Positions 25,201-33,127 of a DNA stretch of 64,000 nucleotides are shown piece by piece. How positions within the stretch are numbered: the stretch's first letter is position 1; each line of letters starts with the position of its first letter. The stretch is from Rhodococcus sp. Leaf278 (GTDB lineage Bacteria > Actinomycetota > Actinomycetes > Mycobacteriales > Mycobacteriaceae). The notes below the pieces were generated by a model, which ran no database searches, was not told where the DNA came from, and worked only from the letters and a program-made list of their open reading frames with translations. The stretch lies in NCBI RefSeq assembly GCF_001426085.1, contig NZ_LMRR01000006.1:104630-168629 (forward strand), given 5' to 3'. A program made the position numbers and the translations under genes.

Positions 25201-26139
25201 ATGTCTCGGCCCGCAGCGTTGTTCTCTCGAAGGACAGCTCTGCGGGCCGCTCTCGTTTCCTCGGTGGCCGTTGCGACGGGAGCGTGCGCTTCGGACCCGC
25301 CGCCACGGTTGCGTCTCGCCGCCGGTGAGGTCGGCGGCTTCTTCTGGGAGTTCGCCGGACTGTTGGCAGATGGTGCCGCAGACACCGGTGCAGCGGAGGT
25401 CGTTCCGCTGACGTCGGCCGGCTCCATCGACAACCTCGAGGCGCTCGATGCCGGACGGGCCGAATTGGCGCTGACTCTCATCGATGCGGCGTACAGCCAT
25501 CCGAGCGCAGATCTCGTGGCGGTCGGGTGCGTGTACGAGAACTATTTCCAGGTAGCAGTACGAGCGGACTCCGACATTCGGACTGCAGGTGATCTGCGAG
25601 GGCGTCGGGTGAGTATCGGAGCCACGGGGTCCGGTGCGACCATGGTGTCGCAACGGGTTCTCGACGCGGTGGGCGTCTCCGGATCGGCTGCGGTCGAGCA
25701 GGTCGAGTTGTCGATGACCTCGGCCGCAGATGCGTTGGCCGACAACAAGATCGACGCGGTGATGTGGGCTGGTGGATTGCCGACTCCGGCGTTCGCCGAG
25801 CCACGCACCGCGATCCGCTTGCTCGATCTGGGAGCCGTCGTCGCTGATCTTCGCCGCGAATTCGGTACCGCCTACGAGGCGGTGCTCGTTCCGGCGAACG
25901 TATACGGCGAGCATCCGGAGGTGACCACCGTCGGGATTCCGAACGTGCTTTTGGCGCACCCCGCGGTGCCCGACGGCGTTGTCGCGACGTTGGTGGGAGT
26001 ACTGCTGGATCGATCGTCAGCACTGGTTCCGGGGCAGGCGGTCGGTAGTCAGTTCCTCGACGCCCGATCGCTCGTCATGACCGGAAGCATTCCGCTGCAC
26101 CCCGGAGCCGAGCAGGAATACCGCCGACGACATGGGTGA
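25201..26139 (+). CDS. TAXI-family TRAP-type solute-binding lipoprotein
   Basis: A 312-residue binding protein. A twin-arginine-like N-terminus (SRRTALRAAL) leads to T-G-A-C, the lipobox-like end of the signal peptide (Cys29). The mature part is a TAXI-type periplasmic binding protein: AAGEVGGFFWEFAGLLADG, VPLTSAGSIDNLEALDAGRAELALTLIDAAY, DLRGRRVSIGATGSGATMVSQRVLDAVG. TAXI proteins usually feed TRAP membrane subunits (DctQM fusions), and none is encoded nearby. Its partner here is an MHS transporter, one base upstream, and a sensor kinase, so it may deliver ligand to either. Confidence 0.88.
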   Translation: MSRPAALFSRRTALRAALVSSVAVATGACASDPPPRLRLAAGEVGGFFWEFAGLLADGAADTGAAEVVPLTSAGSIDNLEALDAGRAELALTLIDAAYSHPSADLVAVGCVYENYFQVAVRADSDIRTAGDLRGRRVSIGATGSGATMVSQRVLDAVGVSGSAAVEQVELSMTSAADALADNKIDAVMWAGGLPTPAFAEPRTAIRLLDLGAVVADLRREFGTAYEAVLVPANVYGEHPEVTTVGIPNVLLAHPAVPDGVVATLVGVLLDRSSALVPGQAVGSQFLDARSLVMTGSIPLHPGAEQEYRRRHG

Positions 26140-26157
26140 TCGATGGGCGCTACCAGC

Positions 26158-27642
26158 TCACAACCTCGCAGCCAGCCGATGGTATGCCGCGTTCCATCGG
26201 AGAGTCTGCTGGAACCCACGAGTAGTGGTGCCGGAATCGATGGCGAGCAGCTCGACTCCGATCATGTCCGAGAATGCCTCCAGCACAGGCAGACCGATGG
26301 CCGTACTGAGAACCGTGTGGTGAGGTGCGCCGGCGGTCAACCACGATTCTGCCGACACCGACAGTGACGGCTGCGGTTCCCACACTGCGCAGGCCACGGG
26401 CAGTTTCGGCAGAGCCTCATCGGGTTCGACGACGTCGATCACGTTGGCCGTCAATCGGAATCGCTCACCGACGTCGGACAGCCCGACCACGACCCCGTGT
26501 CCCGGATCTGCGGTGAATCGCAGCCGCACCGGATCTTCACGGCCGCCGATCGACAGGGGGTGGATTTCCAGCGTTGGGCGAGACGTCGTGATCGATGGGC
26601 ACACCTCCAGCATGTGGGCACCGAGGATCTTCTCCTCTCCGGGCACCAGATGGTAGGTGTAGTCCTCCATGAAGGACGTGCCCCCGTCGAGTCCCTCGGC
26701 CATCACCTTCATGCCGCGCAACAACATCGAGGTCTTCCAGTCGCCCTCGCCGCCGAATCCGTAGCCGTCGGCCATCAGTCGTTGCACTGCGAGCCCCGGC
26801 AACTGACGAAGCCCACCGAGGTCCTCGAAATTGGTGGTGAATGCCTTGAATCCACCGTCGGTCAGGAACTGCCGCAGACCGGCTTCGACGCGGGCACCGT
26901 AGCGGAGTGACTCATGGCGGTCACCGTCCTTGTCCAGACTGGGGGCGATGTCGTAGAGCGACCGATATTCGTCGACGAGTTCGGAGACGGCCGAATCACC
27001 GACGCTGTCGACCACGTCCACGAGATCGTTGACGCCGTAGGTGTTCACGGAAACGCCGAAGCGTAGTTGCGCCTCGACCTTGTCGCCCTCGGTGACCGCA
27101 ACGTCGCGCATGTTGTCGCCGAAGCGGGCCAGCTTGAGCGATCGCAACTCGGCCCGGCCGAGTGCCGCACGTGCCCACTGCTCCGCCCGCGTCCGTACCG
27201 ACGGATTGTCGACGTGTCCTGCCACGGTGGTCCGCAGGACGCCGACCCTGGATTCGATGTGCCCGAATTCGCGATCACCGTGCGCAGCCTGGTTCAGATT
27301 CATGAACTCCATGTCGATCGTCGACCACGGCAACGACATTCCGGCTTGGGTGTGCAGGTGCAGCAGCGGAACGTCCAGTGCATCGAGGCCTGCGATCCAC
27401 ATCTTGGCAGGGGAGAAGGTGTGCATCCAGGTGACGACGCCGATGCAGTCCTCGGCGGCGTTGGCCTCGCGCATGCACCGCAGGATGGACGAGGCGTCCA
27501 GCAGCACCGGCTTCCAGACGACCGACACCGGTAGGGCGTCGTCGAGTTTGTCTGCGATCTCTCGTGATTGGACTGCTACCTGCTCGAGCGTTTCGGGACC
27601 GTAGAGGCCTTGGCTGCCGGTGAGAAACCATACTTCGGACAT
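26158..27642 (-). CDS. araA: L-arabinose isomerase
   Basis: A 494-residue enzyme of the normal AraA length, converting L-arabinose to L-ribulose. Recognisable features: [20 protein letters not shown] at the start, [64 protein letters not shown] and [10 protein letters not shown]. The metal-site glutamates (in EGDWK and MEDY) and histidines are present. It is the third gene of araB-araD-araA, 39 bp after araD, and converges with the TAXI gene with only 18 bp between stops. Confidence 0.96.
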   Translation of the reverse strand: MSEVWFLTGSQGLYGPETLEQVAVQSREIADKLDDALPVSVVWKPVLLDASSILRCMREANAAEDCIGVVTWMHTFSPAKMWIAGLDALDVPLLHLHTQAGMSLPWSTIDMEFMNLNQAAHGDREFGHIESRVGVLRTTVAGHVDNPSVRTRAEQWARAALGRAELRSLKLARFGDNMRDVAVTEGDKVEAQLRFGVSVNTYGVNDLVDVVDSVGDSAVSELVDEYRSLYDIAPSLDKDGDRHESLRYGARVEAGLRQFLTDGGFKAFTTNFEDLGGLRQLPGLAVQRLMADGYGFGGEGDWKTSMLLRGMKVMAEGLDGGTSFMEDYTYHLVPGEEKILGAHMLEVCPSITTSRPTLEIHPLSIGGREDPVRLRFTADPGHGVVVGLSDVGERFRLTANVIDVVEPDEALPKLPVACAVWEPQPSLSVSAESWLTAGAPHHTVLSTAIGLPVLEAFSDMIGVELLAIDSGTTTRGFQQTLRWNAAYHRLAARL

Positions 27643-27681
27643 GGAGAATGTGCCTTCCGTGGAAAGAGTGCGTGGCGCTGG

Positions 27682-28359
27682 TCAGCGCTGGCCGTAGACG
27701 TTCTGGTATCGGTCGTACAGTGCGTCGACCGAGGAGCTCGGAATGCGAAGTGGTTGTCCCAGTTGGTAAGACAGATGCACCGACCGCGCAACGTCCTCGC
27801 ACATGACAGCCGCCTTCACCGCGGATCGAGCGCTGGCTCCCACTGCGAACACTCCATGGTTCTGCATCAGGACGGCGGGAGACCGACTCCCGGCCAGGGT
27901 GTCGACGATGCCGCGGCCGATCGAGTCGTCGCCGATGACGGCGAACGGACCCACCGGAATGTCTCCGCCGAATTCGTCGGCGCACATCGTGGTGACGACC
28001 GGAATGGGTTCTCCTCGCGCAGCCCATGCGACTGCATAGGGCGAATGAGTGTGCACCACACCGTTGATGTGGTCGAGGTGGCGATAGACGTATGCCTGTG
28101 CCTCGGTGTCCGAGGAGGGCGCATGCTCACCTTCGACCACTCGACCGTGCAGATCGCACACCACCATGTTGTCCGGCGTCAGATCGTCGTAGGAGACGCC
28201 GCTGGGTTTGATGACCATGAGATCTCGTCCGGGAACGCGCGCGGACACATTGCCGGCCGTCCACACGACCAGTCCGTAGCGCACCAATTCCGCATGCAGT
28301 GCGCACACGTCCTTGCGGATTTCCTCGACGACCTCGCGGACGTCGTCGACCACCGTCAT
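27682..28359 (-). CDS. araD: L-ribulose-5-phosphate 4-epimerase
   Basis: A 225-residue class II aldolase-fold enzyme making D-xylulose 5-phosphate from L-ribulose 5-phosphate. The zinc ligands are in VVHTHSPYAVAW (two His) and in the MQNHGVFAVG histidine. The substrate loop GNVSARVPG and the phosphate-binding KPSGVSYDDLTPDNMVVCDL are present, as is SSDTEAQAYVYRHL, with the conserved Asp/Glu of the active site. Its ATG overlaps the araB stop by four bases, showing translational coupling, and araA follows. Confidence 0.95.
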   Translation of the reverse strand: MTVVDDVREVVEEIRKDVCALHAELVRYGLVVWTAGNVSARVPGRDLMVIKPSGVSYDDLTPDNMVVCDLHGRVVEGEHAPSSDTEAQAYVYRHLDHINGVVHTHSPYAVAWAARGEPIPVVTTMCADEFGGDIPVGPFAVIGDDSIGRGIVDTLAGSRSPAVLMQNHGVFAVGASARSAVKAAVMCEDVARSVHLSYQLGQPLRIPSSSVDALYDRYQNVYGQR

Positions 28360-30029
28360 TTCGCGTCCAGCTTCCTTGTCAGGGCGGCGCGTCGAAGTGT
28401 TCGCAGCCTCCGCATCGTCGGCACGTCTCGACCGAAGTGATCGTGCAGTTCCAGATAGATCTCGTACAGCGAGTCGTACGCCTTCGACCTCGTCTCGTCC
28501 GGAACGTAAGCACCGCGGCGAACCTTGCCCATCGATTTCGATGCGACTGGCACGTCGGGATAGCAGCCGGCGGCTACAGCGGCATGGATGGCGGAGCCGA
28601 GTGCGGGTCCTTGCGCGGAAGCGATGACGGACAACGGCATTCGCAGTACATCCGCGTAGATCTGCATCAGCAGTGGGTTTCGGGCCAGACCCCCGGCCAC
28701 GACGAATTCCTCGACGGGGACGCCGCTGTCACGAAATGTCTCGACGATGACGCGGGTACCGAACGCCGTAGCCTCGAGCAGTGCGCGATAGGTGTCCTCG
28801 GGCCGAGTGGCCAGTGTGGTTCCGACGACCAGCCCGGATAGTTCGTGATCGACCAGCACCGACCGATTGCCGCTGTGCCAGTCGAGCGCGACCAGACCGT
28901 GCTCGCCCACATCCTGCATGTCCGCGAGACGAGTGAGGTACTCGTGCACCGACTCCCCGGCTGCCGCCGCTGCGTCGGAGTACGACGCGGGAACCGAAGT
29001 GCGCGTGAACCATCCGAAGATGTCGCCGACGCCACTCTGGCCCGCCTCGTACCCGTAGGAGCCGGCCACGATGCCGCCGTCGACGACGCCGCACATGCCG
29101 GGAACGTCGGTCAACACGGTCGAACTCATCACGTGGCAGGTGGAGGTTCCCATGATGGCGACCATGCGACCCGACTCGACTGCGCCCGCAGCCGGTGCCG
29201 TGACGTGAGCATCCACGTTGCCGACCGCGACGGCAATTCCCTCGGGTAGCCCTGTCCATGCCGCAGCTGCGGCGGTCAATGTGCCTGCGCGCGAGCCCAG
29301 TTCGCCCAGAGGCTGATCGAGTTTGTCGGCGACGAATCCAGCGAAACCGGGCGCGAGCTCGGTCAAGAAATCGACCGAGGGATATTTCCCGTCCTGGTAG
29401 ATGCCTTTGTAGCCCGCGGTGCAGGCGTTGCGTACATAGGTTCCGCACAGCTGCCAGACGATCCAGTCGGCTGCCTCGACCCACCGGTCCATGGCCTCGT
29501 AGATCTCGGCGTCTTCCTCGTGAATCTGCAGTGCTTTGGCGAATTCCCATTCCGAGGAGATCAAGCCTCCGTAGCGGGGGAGCCAGCTCTCGCCGCGTCG
29601 GGCGGCCAGTTCGTTGATGCGATCGGCCTGTCCCTGCGCTGCGTGGTGTTTCCAGAGTTTGACGTATGCGTGTGGTCGATCGGCGAATCGAGGGTCTTCG
29701 TTGAGCGGGGTGCCGTCCGCGTAGGTGGGCACCATGGTGCATGCGGTGAAGTCGGTACCGATGCCCACTACCTGGTCCGGTGCGATTCCGGCGGCCGCTA
29801 CTGCTGCGGGAACCGCGCGGCGGAGGACGTCGCGATAGTCGTCCGGTACCTGCAGAGCCCAGGCGTCGGGCAGTCGGACGGTACTGCCGGGCAGAGTTTC
29901 CTCGAGCACGGCGTGGCGGTATTCGTGTACGGCAGATGCTATTTCGGCACCGTCGGAGACGCGCACGACTACTGCACGGCCGGAGAGAGTGCCGTAATCC
30001 ACTCCTACCGTGTACTGGTCCACCGGCAT
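28356..30029 (-). CDS. araB: ribulokinase
   Basis: A 557-residue FGGY kinase phosphorylating L-ribulose. The N-terminal VGVDYGTLSGRAVVVRV is the ATP/sugar-binding start typical of AraB. IGTDFTACTMVP, WKHHAAQGQADRIN, WLPRYGGLISSEW and the C-terminal VVAGGLARNPLLMQIYADVLRMPL follow. The ATG at 30029 is preceded by AAGGAG six bases away; the frame stays open far upstream only as an artefact of the opposite fdhA gene. First gene of the ara operon, with a LacI-type operator ~50-60 bp upstream. No arabinose transporter or regulator gene is in the window. Confidence 0.95.
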   Translation of the reverse strand: MPVDQYTVGVDYGTLSGRAVVVRVSDGAEIASAVHEYRHAVLEETLPGSTVRLPDAWALQVPDDYRDVLRRAVPAAVAAAGIAPDQVVGIGTDFTACTMVPTYADGTPLNEDPRFADRPHAYVKLWKHHAAQGQADRINELAARRGESWLPRYGGLISSEWEFAKALQIHEEDAEIYEAMDRWVEAADWIVWQLCGTYVRNACTAGYKGIYQDGKYPSVDFLTELAPGFAGFVADKLDQPLGELGSRAGTLTAAAAAWTGLPEGIAVAVGNVDAHVTAPAAGAVESGRMVAIMGTSTCHVMSSTVLTDVPGMCGVVDGGIVAGSYGYEAGQSGVGDIFGWFTRTSVPASYSDAAAAAGESVHEYLTRLADMQDVGEHGLVALDWHSGNRSVLVDHELSGLVVGTTLATRPEDTYRALLEATAFGTRVIVETFRDSGVPVEEFVVAGGLARNPLLMQIYADVLRMPLSVIASAQGPALGSAIHAAVAAGCYPDVPVASKSMGKVRRGAYVPDETRSKAYDSLYEIYLELHDHFGRDVPTMRRLRTLRRAALTRKLDAK

Positions 30030-30076
30030 GCAGATCTCCTTCGCTGTGCCACCGACTTGTGACGTGTGCAACACAG

Positions 30077-30111
30077 TGTGAGCGCTAACATCAAGTGAGT
30101 CAAGTAGCGCT
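30077..30111. promoter_or_regulatory. LacI-type operator(s) of the ara operon
   Basis: TGTGAGCGCTAACA (30077-30090) differs by one base from the perfect LacI-family palindrome TGTTAGCGCTAACA. A second core AGCGCT lies at 30106-30111, with centres 25 bp apart. The site is 48-61 bp upstream of araB. A LacI-type arabinose regulator encoded elsewhere is inferred. Confidence 0.65.
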
Positions 30112-30239
30112 CGTTCTTGGTTCCACGCAGACGCGCACATGCAAAACTGTGCATACTGGTGTGATGCAGACCACATCCGCGTCCGGTCGATGATCTCGGC
30201 CCGCTGGTCATGCATTTCACTCACCGAAGAGGAGAGCTC

Positions 30240-31457
30240 ATGGCAGACAACCGCGCAGTCACGTACGCCGGACCGGGGAAGGTGGAGGTTCAGGACATCG
30301 CCTTTCCGGGCCTCGAGCTGACCGACGGACCCGGAGTCAACCCGGCCAACGTCGGCCGCAAATGTGAACACGGTGTGATCCTGAAGGTCGTCTCGACCAA
30401 CATCTGCGGCAGCGACCAGCACATGGTTCGCGGGCGCACGACTGCACCCGAGGGGCTCGTACTGGGCCATGAGATCACCGGCGAAATCGTCGAGGTCGGA
30501 CGTGACGTCGAATTCCTGAAGGTAGGAGACATCTGCTCGGTGCCGTTCAACATCGCGTGTGGACGGTGTCGAAATTGCAAGGAGCGCAAGACCGGTATCT
30601 GCCTCAACGTGAACCCCGATCGACCCGGCTCGGCGTTCGGGTACGTGGACATGGGCGGTTGGGTCGGAGGCCAGGCCGAGTACGTCATGGCGCCGTACGC
30701 GGACTTCAACCTGTTGAAGTTTCCCGACCGGGACCAAGCGCTGGAGAAGATTCTGGACCTGACGATGTTGTCCGACATCTTTCCCACCGGATTTCACGGA
30801 GCCGTCACCGCAGGAGTGAAACCCGGTGCGACGGTCTACATTGCCGGTGCGGGTCCAGTCGGCCTCGCTGCTGCGGTCGGTGCGCAACTGCTGGGCGCGT
30901 CGGTGGTGATAGTCGGCGACATGAATGCCGACAGGTTGGCCCAAGCGCGAACCTTCGGCTGCGAGACCGTCGACGTCGGCAAGGGCGCACCGCAGGATCA
31001 GATCGAACAGATTCTCGGTATCCCCGAGGTCGACGCCGCGGTGGACGCAGTGGGCTTCGAGGCTCGCGGTCACGGCGGAGATTCGTCTCACGAGGCACCG
31101 GCGACGGTACTCAACTCGCTCATGGACATCACCACGGCGGGTGGTGGCATCGGAATCCCAGGGCTGTACGTCACCGGCGATCCGGGTGGTGTGGACGAGG
31201 CTGCGCAGCGCGGCGCTCTCTCGCTCAGTCTCGGTACCGGTTGGGCCAAGTCGCTGTCCTTCGCCACCGGGCAGTGCCCGGTGATGAGTTATCACCGCGA
31301 ATTGATGAATGCAATTCTCAAGGAACGAGTTTCGATCGCCAAGGCTGTGAACGCCACGGTCATCACGCTCGACGACGCACCGCGCGGCTACCGCGAATTC
31401 GACAGTGGTGTCGCACAGAAATTCGTCATCGACCCGCATGGCATGATCGCCGGCTGA
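30240..31457 (+). CDS. fdhA: glutathione-independent formaldehyde dehydrogenase
   Basis: A 405-residue medium-chain zinc dehydrogenase. Catalytic zinc region: STNICGSDQHMVRGRTTAP and VLGHEITGEIVEVG. Structural zinc lobe: ACGRCRNCKERKTGIC. FDH-specific features are the long insertion SAFGYVDMGGWVGGQAEYVM, the LSDIFPTGFHGA loop, and the Rossmann motif AGAGPVGLAAAVGAQLLGA. Enzymes of this group carry tightly bound NAD and oxidise formaldehyde or act as aldehyde dismutases, needing no thiol cofactor. The ATG follows AGAGGAGAG. It is divergent from the ara operon; a 17-bp hairpin terminates it. It would protect against formaldehyde released by demethylation. Confidence 0.93.
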   Translation: MADNRAVTYAGPGKVEVQDIAFPGLELTDGPGVNPANVGRKCEHGVILKVVSTNICGSDQHMVRGRTTAPEGLVLGHEITGEIVEVGRDVEFLKVGDICSVPFNIACGRCRNCKERKTGICLNVNPDRPGSAFGYVDMGGWVGGQAEYVMAPYADFNLLKFPDRDQALEKILDLTMLSDIFPTGFHGAVTAGVKPGATVYIAGAGPVGLAAAVGAQLLGASVVIVGDMNADRLAQARTFGCETVDVGKGAPQDQIEQILGIPEVDAAVDAVGFEARGHGGDSSHEAPATVLNSLMDITTAGGGIGIPGLYVTGDPGGVDEAAQRGALSLSLGTGWAKSLSFATGQCPVMSYHRELMNAILKERVSIAKAVNATVITLDDAPRGYREFDSGVAQKFVIDPHGMIAG

Positions 31458-31477
31458 CTGCGTCCGACCCGGCAGTC

Positions 31478-31517
31478 GTTCGAGCCACCATCGCGAGAAT
31501 GCGATGGTGGCTCGAAC
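31478..31517 (+). terminator. strong hairpin terminator after fdhA
   Basis: A 17-bp perfect stem (GTTCGAGCCACCATCGC at 31478-31494 with its complement at 31501-31517) around the loop GAGAAT, 20 bp after the fdhA stop and 49 bp before the zinc-ribbon gene. There is no U-run, as usual for GC-rich actinobacteria. Confidence 0.85.
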
Positions 31518-31566
31518 GTGTACTGCGCCGAGCTGGGCGGTCGTTCGGGCCACCTATGCTGGGGTG

Positions 31567-31770
31567 ATGTTCCTACTCTTCGGTTTCGGCAGCAAGCGCA
31601 AACACGTCGGCCCTGGCGCAACGCGAAGCTGCCCGCGGTGCCACAACACCACTCAGTGGATGCGGATGAAGCAGTACCAGCAGTTCACGCTGTTCTTCGT
31701 CCCGGTCGCGCGTTGGAAGCGCGTCGAATTCGAAGAGTGCGGAATCTGCGGAGCTGCCACTCAAGTGTGA
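31567..31770 (+). CDS. small zinc-ribbon protein
   Basis: A 67-residue protein with one zinc ribbon. The ligand pairs are CPRCH (about residues 22-25) and CGICG near the C-terminus, separated by an aromatic strand pair (QQFTLFFVPVARWKR). A short hydrophobic MFLLFGFGSKRK start may touch the membrane. Proteins of this type are common in mycobacteria and rhodococci and have no assigned role. It has an ATG at 31567, downstream of the fdhA terminator, and its stop lies 11 bp from the convergent ketosynthase gene. Confidence 0.8.
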   Translation: MFLLFGFGSKRKHVGPGATRSCPRCHNTTQWMRMKQYQQFTLFFVPVARWKRVEFEECGICGAATQV

Positions 31771-31781
31771 GGAAACGAGAG

Positions 31782-32936
31782 TCACGCCGGAGCCAACACG
31801 ACCGCCGAGTTGTGTCCGCCCATGCCCAATGACGATTTGACGGTCAATCCCGGTTCTGCCGTGGTGAATCCATCGATCAGCAGGGGATGGGCATCGGAGA
31901 TCCGAGGTGCCGCTGGCACGATTGCGCGCTCGAATCCCATGACCGCAGAGATGGTTTCGATCGCCGACGCCGCACCCTGGCAATGTCCGGTCAACGGCTT
32001 CACCGAATACACCTGGGCGCGAGACTCGAGCACTGTCTCCAACATCTCCGTCTCCGCTGCATCGCATTGCGCGGTGCCGGGTCCGTGGGCATTGAGGTAC
32101 CGCACCTGGCTGGGTGTGACGCCGGCGTCGGACAACGCCTCCTCGAAACAGGCCCGCACCTGAGTGAGTGACGGGTCGATCGAGGTGGCGTGGAAGGCGT
32201 CGTGCGTCATGGAACCGCCCAATACCCGAGCGTACGGCGCAGAGCTCCGATCTGACAGAACGAAAGCCGTTGCCGCCTCGCCCATTCCGAACCCTCGGCT
32301 GCCTTCCTGGAACGGCCGGCAGCCCTCCTGGGGCTCCACGTCGACGACGCCGACGCCGAGTTTGACGAAATGATCGATGTTCTCCGGCGTCAGCGACAGA
32401 TCGGTGGCGACGAACACGACGTCGTCGACGAAGCCGGTATCGAGCCACATCTTGGCAGTCAGCAGACCCGCGTTGCCCGACGCGCACATGGCCGAGACGT
32501 TCATTGCGGGGCCGTGGAAGCCGTACTCCTGCATCAACAGCGACACCGGCGTCGACGGCATCAGTGTCAAGTAGTCCCGAACCCGGCGCTCGCCGCCGTC
32601 CTCCAGGTAGAAGTTTCGCCACTCGTCCACCTCTCCCAGGACAACCGCATGGATGAGACCGACACGTCGACCCGGACGCCAGCCCCGTGACATCGCGTCG
32701 TCGATCGCCTCGCGCGCGGCCCCACGAAGCGCCCGTCCGAACCGACTGCCATCGGCGTGGTCTCCACCTTCGGGTACTTTCGCCAGCCACACCGGATTTC
32801 TGCCCGGTCGAGTGCGATCGTGGTGGAGACTGGCCGCCGCCTTGCCCGAGGCGAGACCATTCCACAGCGCGTCCGTGCCCCAGCCGTAGCCGGACACTGC
32901 ACCGATCCCGGTGATGTCGATCCCCTGAGTACTCAT
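31782..32936 (-). CDS. stand-alone beta-ketoacyl synthase (FabF/KAS II-like)
   Basis: A 384-residue thiolase-fold condensing enzyme. The Cys-His-His triad is complete: Cys151 in NVSAMCASGNAG, His284 in YLNAHGPGTAQCD and His318 in KPLTGHCQGAAS. These motifs fit decarboxylative ketosynthases. It lacks the usual carrier-protein, ketoreductase and acyltransferase neighbours and is shorter than a FabF (about 410), with the nucleophile motif AMCASGN rather than ACSTS/ACATG. It may condense an unusual acyl group or serve a lipid pathway elsewhere in the genome. It is divergent from the PAS-GGDEF gene. Confidence 0.88.
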   Translation of the reverse strand: MSTQGIDITGIGAVSGYGWGTDALWNGLASGKAAASLHHDRTRPGRNPVWLAKVPEGGDHADGSRFGRALRGAAREAIDDAMSRGWRPGRRVGLIHAVVLGEVDEWRNFYLEDGGERRVRDYLTLMPSTPVSLLMQEYGFHGPAMNVSAMCASGNAGLLTAKMWLDTGFVDDVVFVATDLSLTPENIDHFVKLGVGVVDVEPQEGCRPFQEGSRGFGMGEAATAFVLSDRSSAPYARVLGGSMTHDAFHATSIDPSLTQVRACFEEALSDAGVTPSQVRYLNAHGPGTAQCDAAETEMLETVLESRAQVYSVKPLTGHCQGAASAIETISAVMGFERAIVPAAPRISDAHPLLIDGFTTAEPGLTVKSSLGMGGHNSAVVLAPA

Positions 32937-33127
32937 CGTCGATATCCGTTTCTTTGCGAGGTAAACGAACCGGACTCGGCTCGCTCCTCGATTTAGCCCC
33001 TGAAACCGGTACTCGGTCCAGTCGGGAACAGGACGTTCGTTCCATATCGGGCATGAAACTGCACCGACATACGATCTGATGGTTCAATCGGGTGTTGACC
33101 GCCTGTCTACGAACGCGAGGACCGAGC

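Noticed and set aside
23841..25481. A 546-codon minus-strand frame across the MHS and TAXI genes.
   Set aside because: Composition is that of antisense GC-rich coding (Arg/His/Gln/Asp-rich), and both plus-strand genes have clear motifs.
30030..31553. The araB reading frame stays open for 508 more codons upstream, giving a 1065-residue frame.
   Set aside because: It is fully antisense to fdhA, whose zinc and Rossmann motifs are complete. A good ribosome site (AAGGAG) and the AraB start MPVDQYT lie at 30029.
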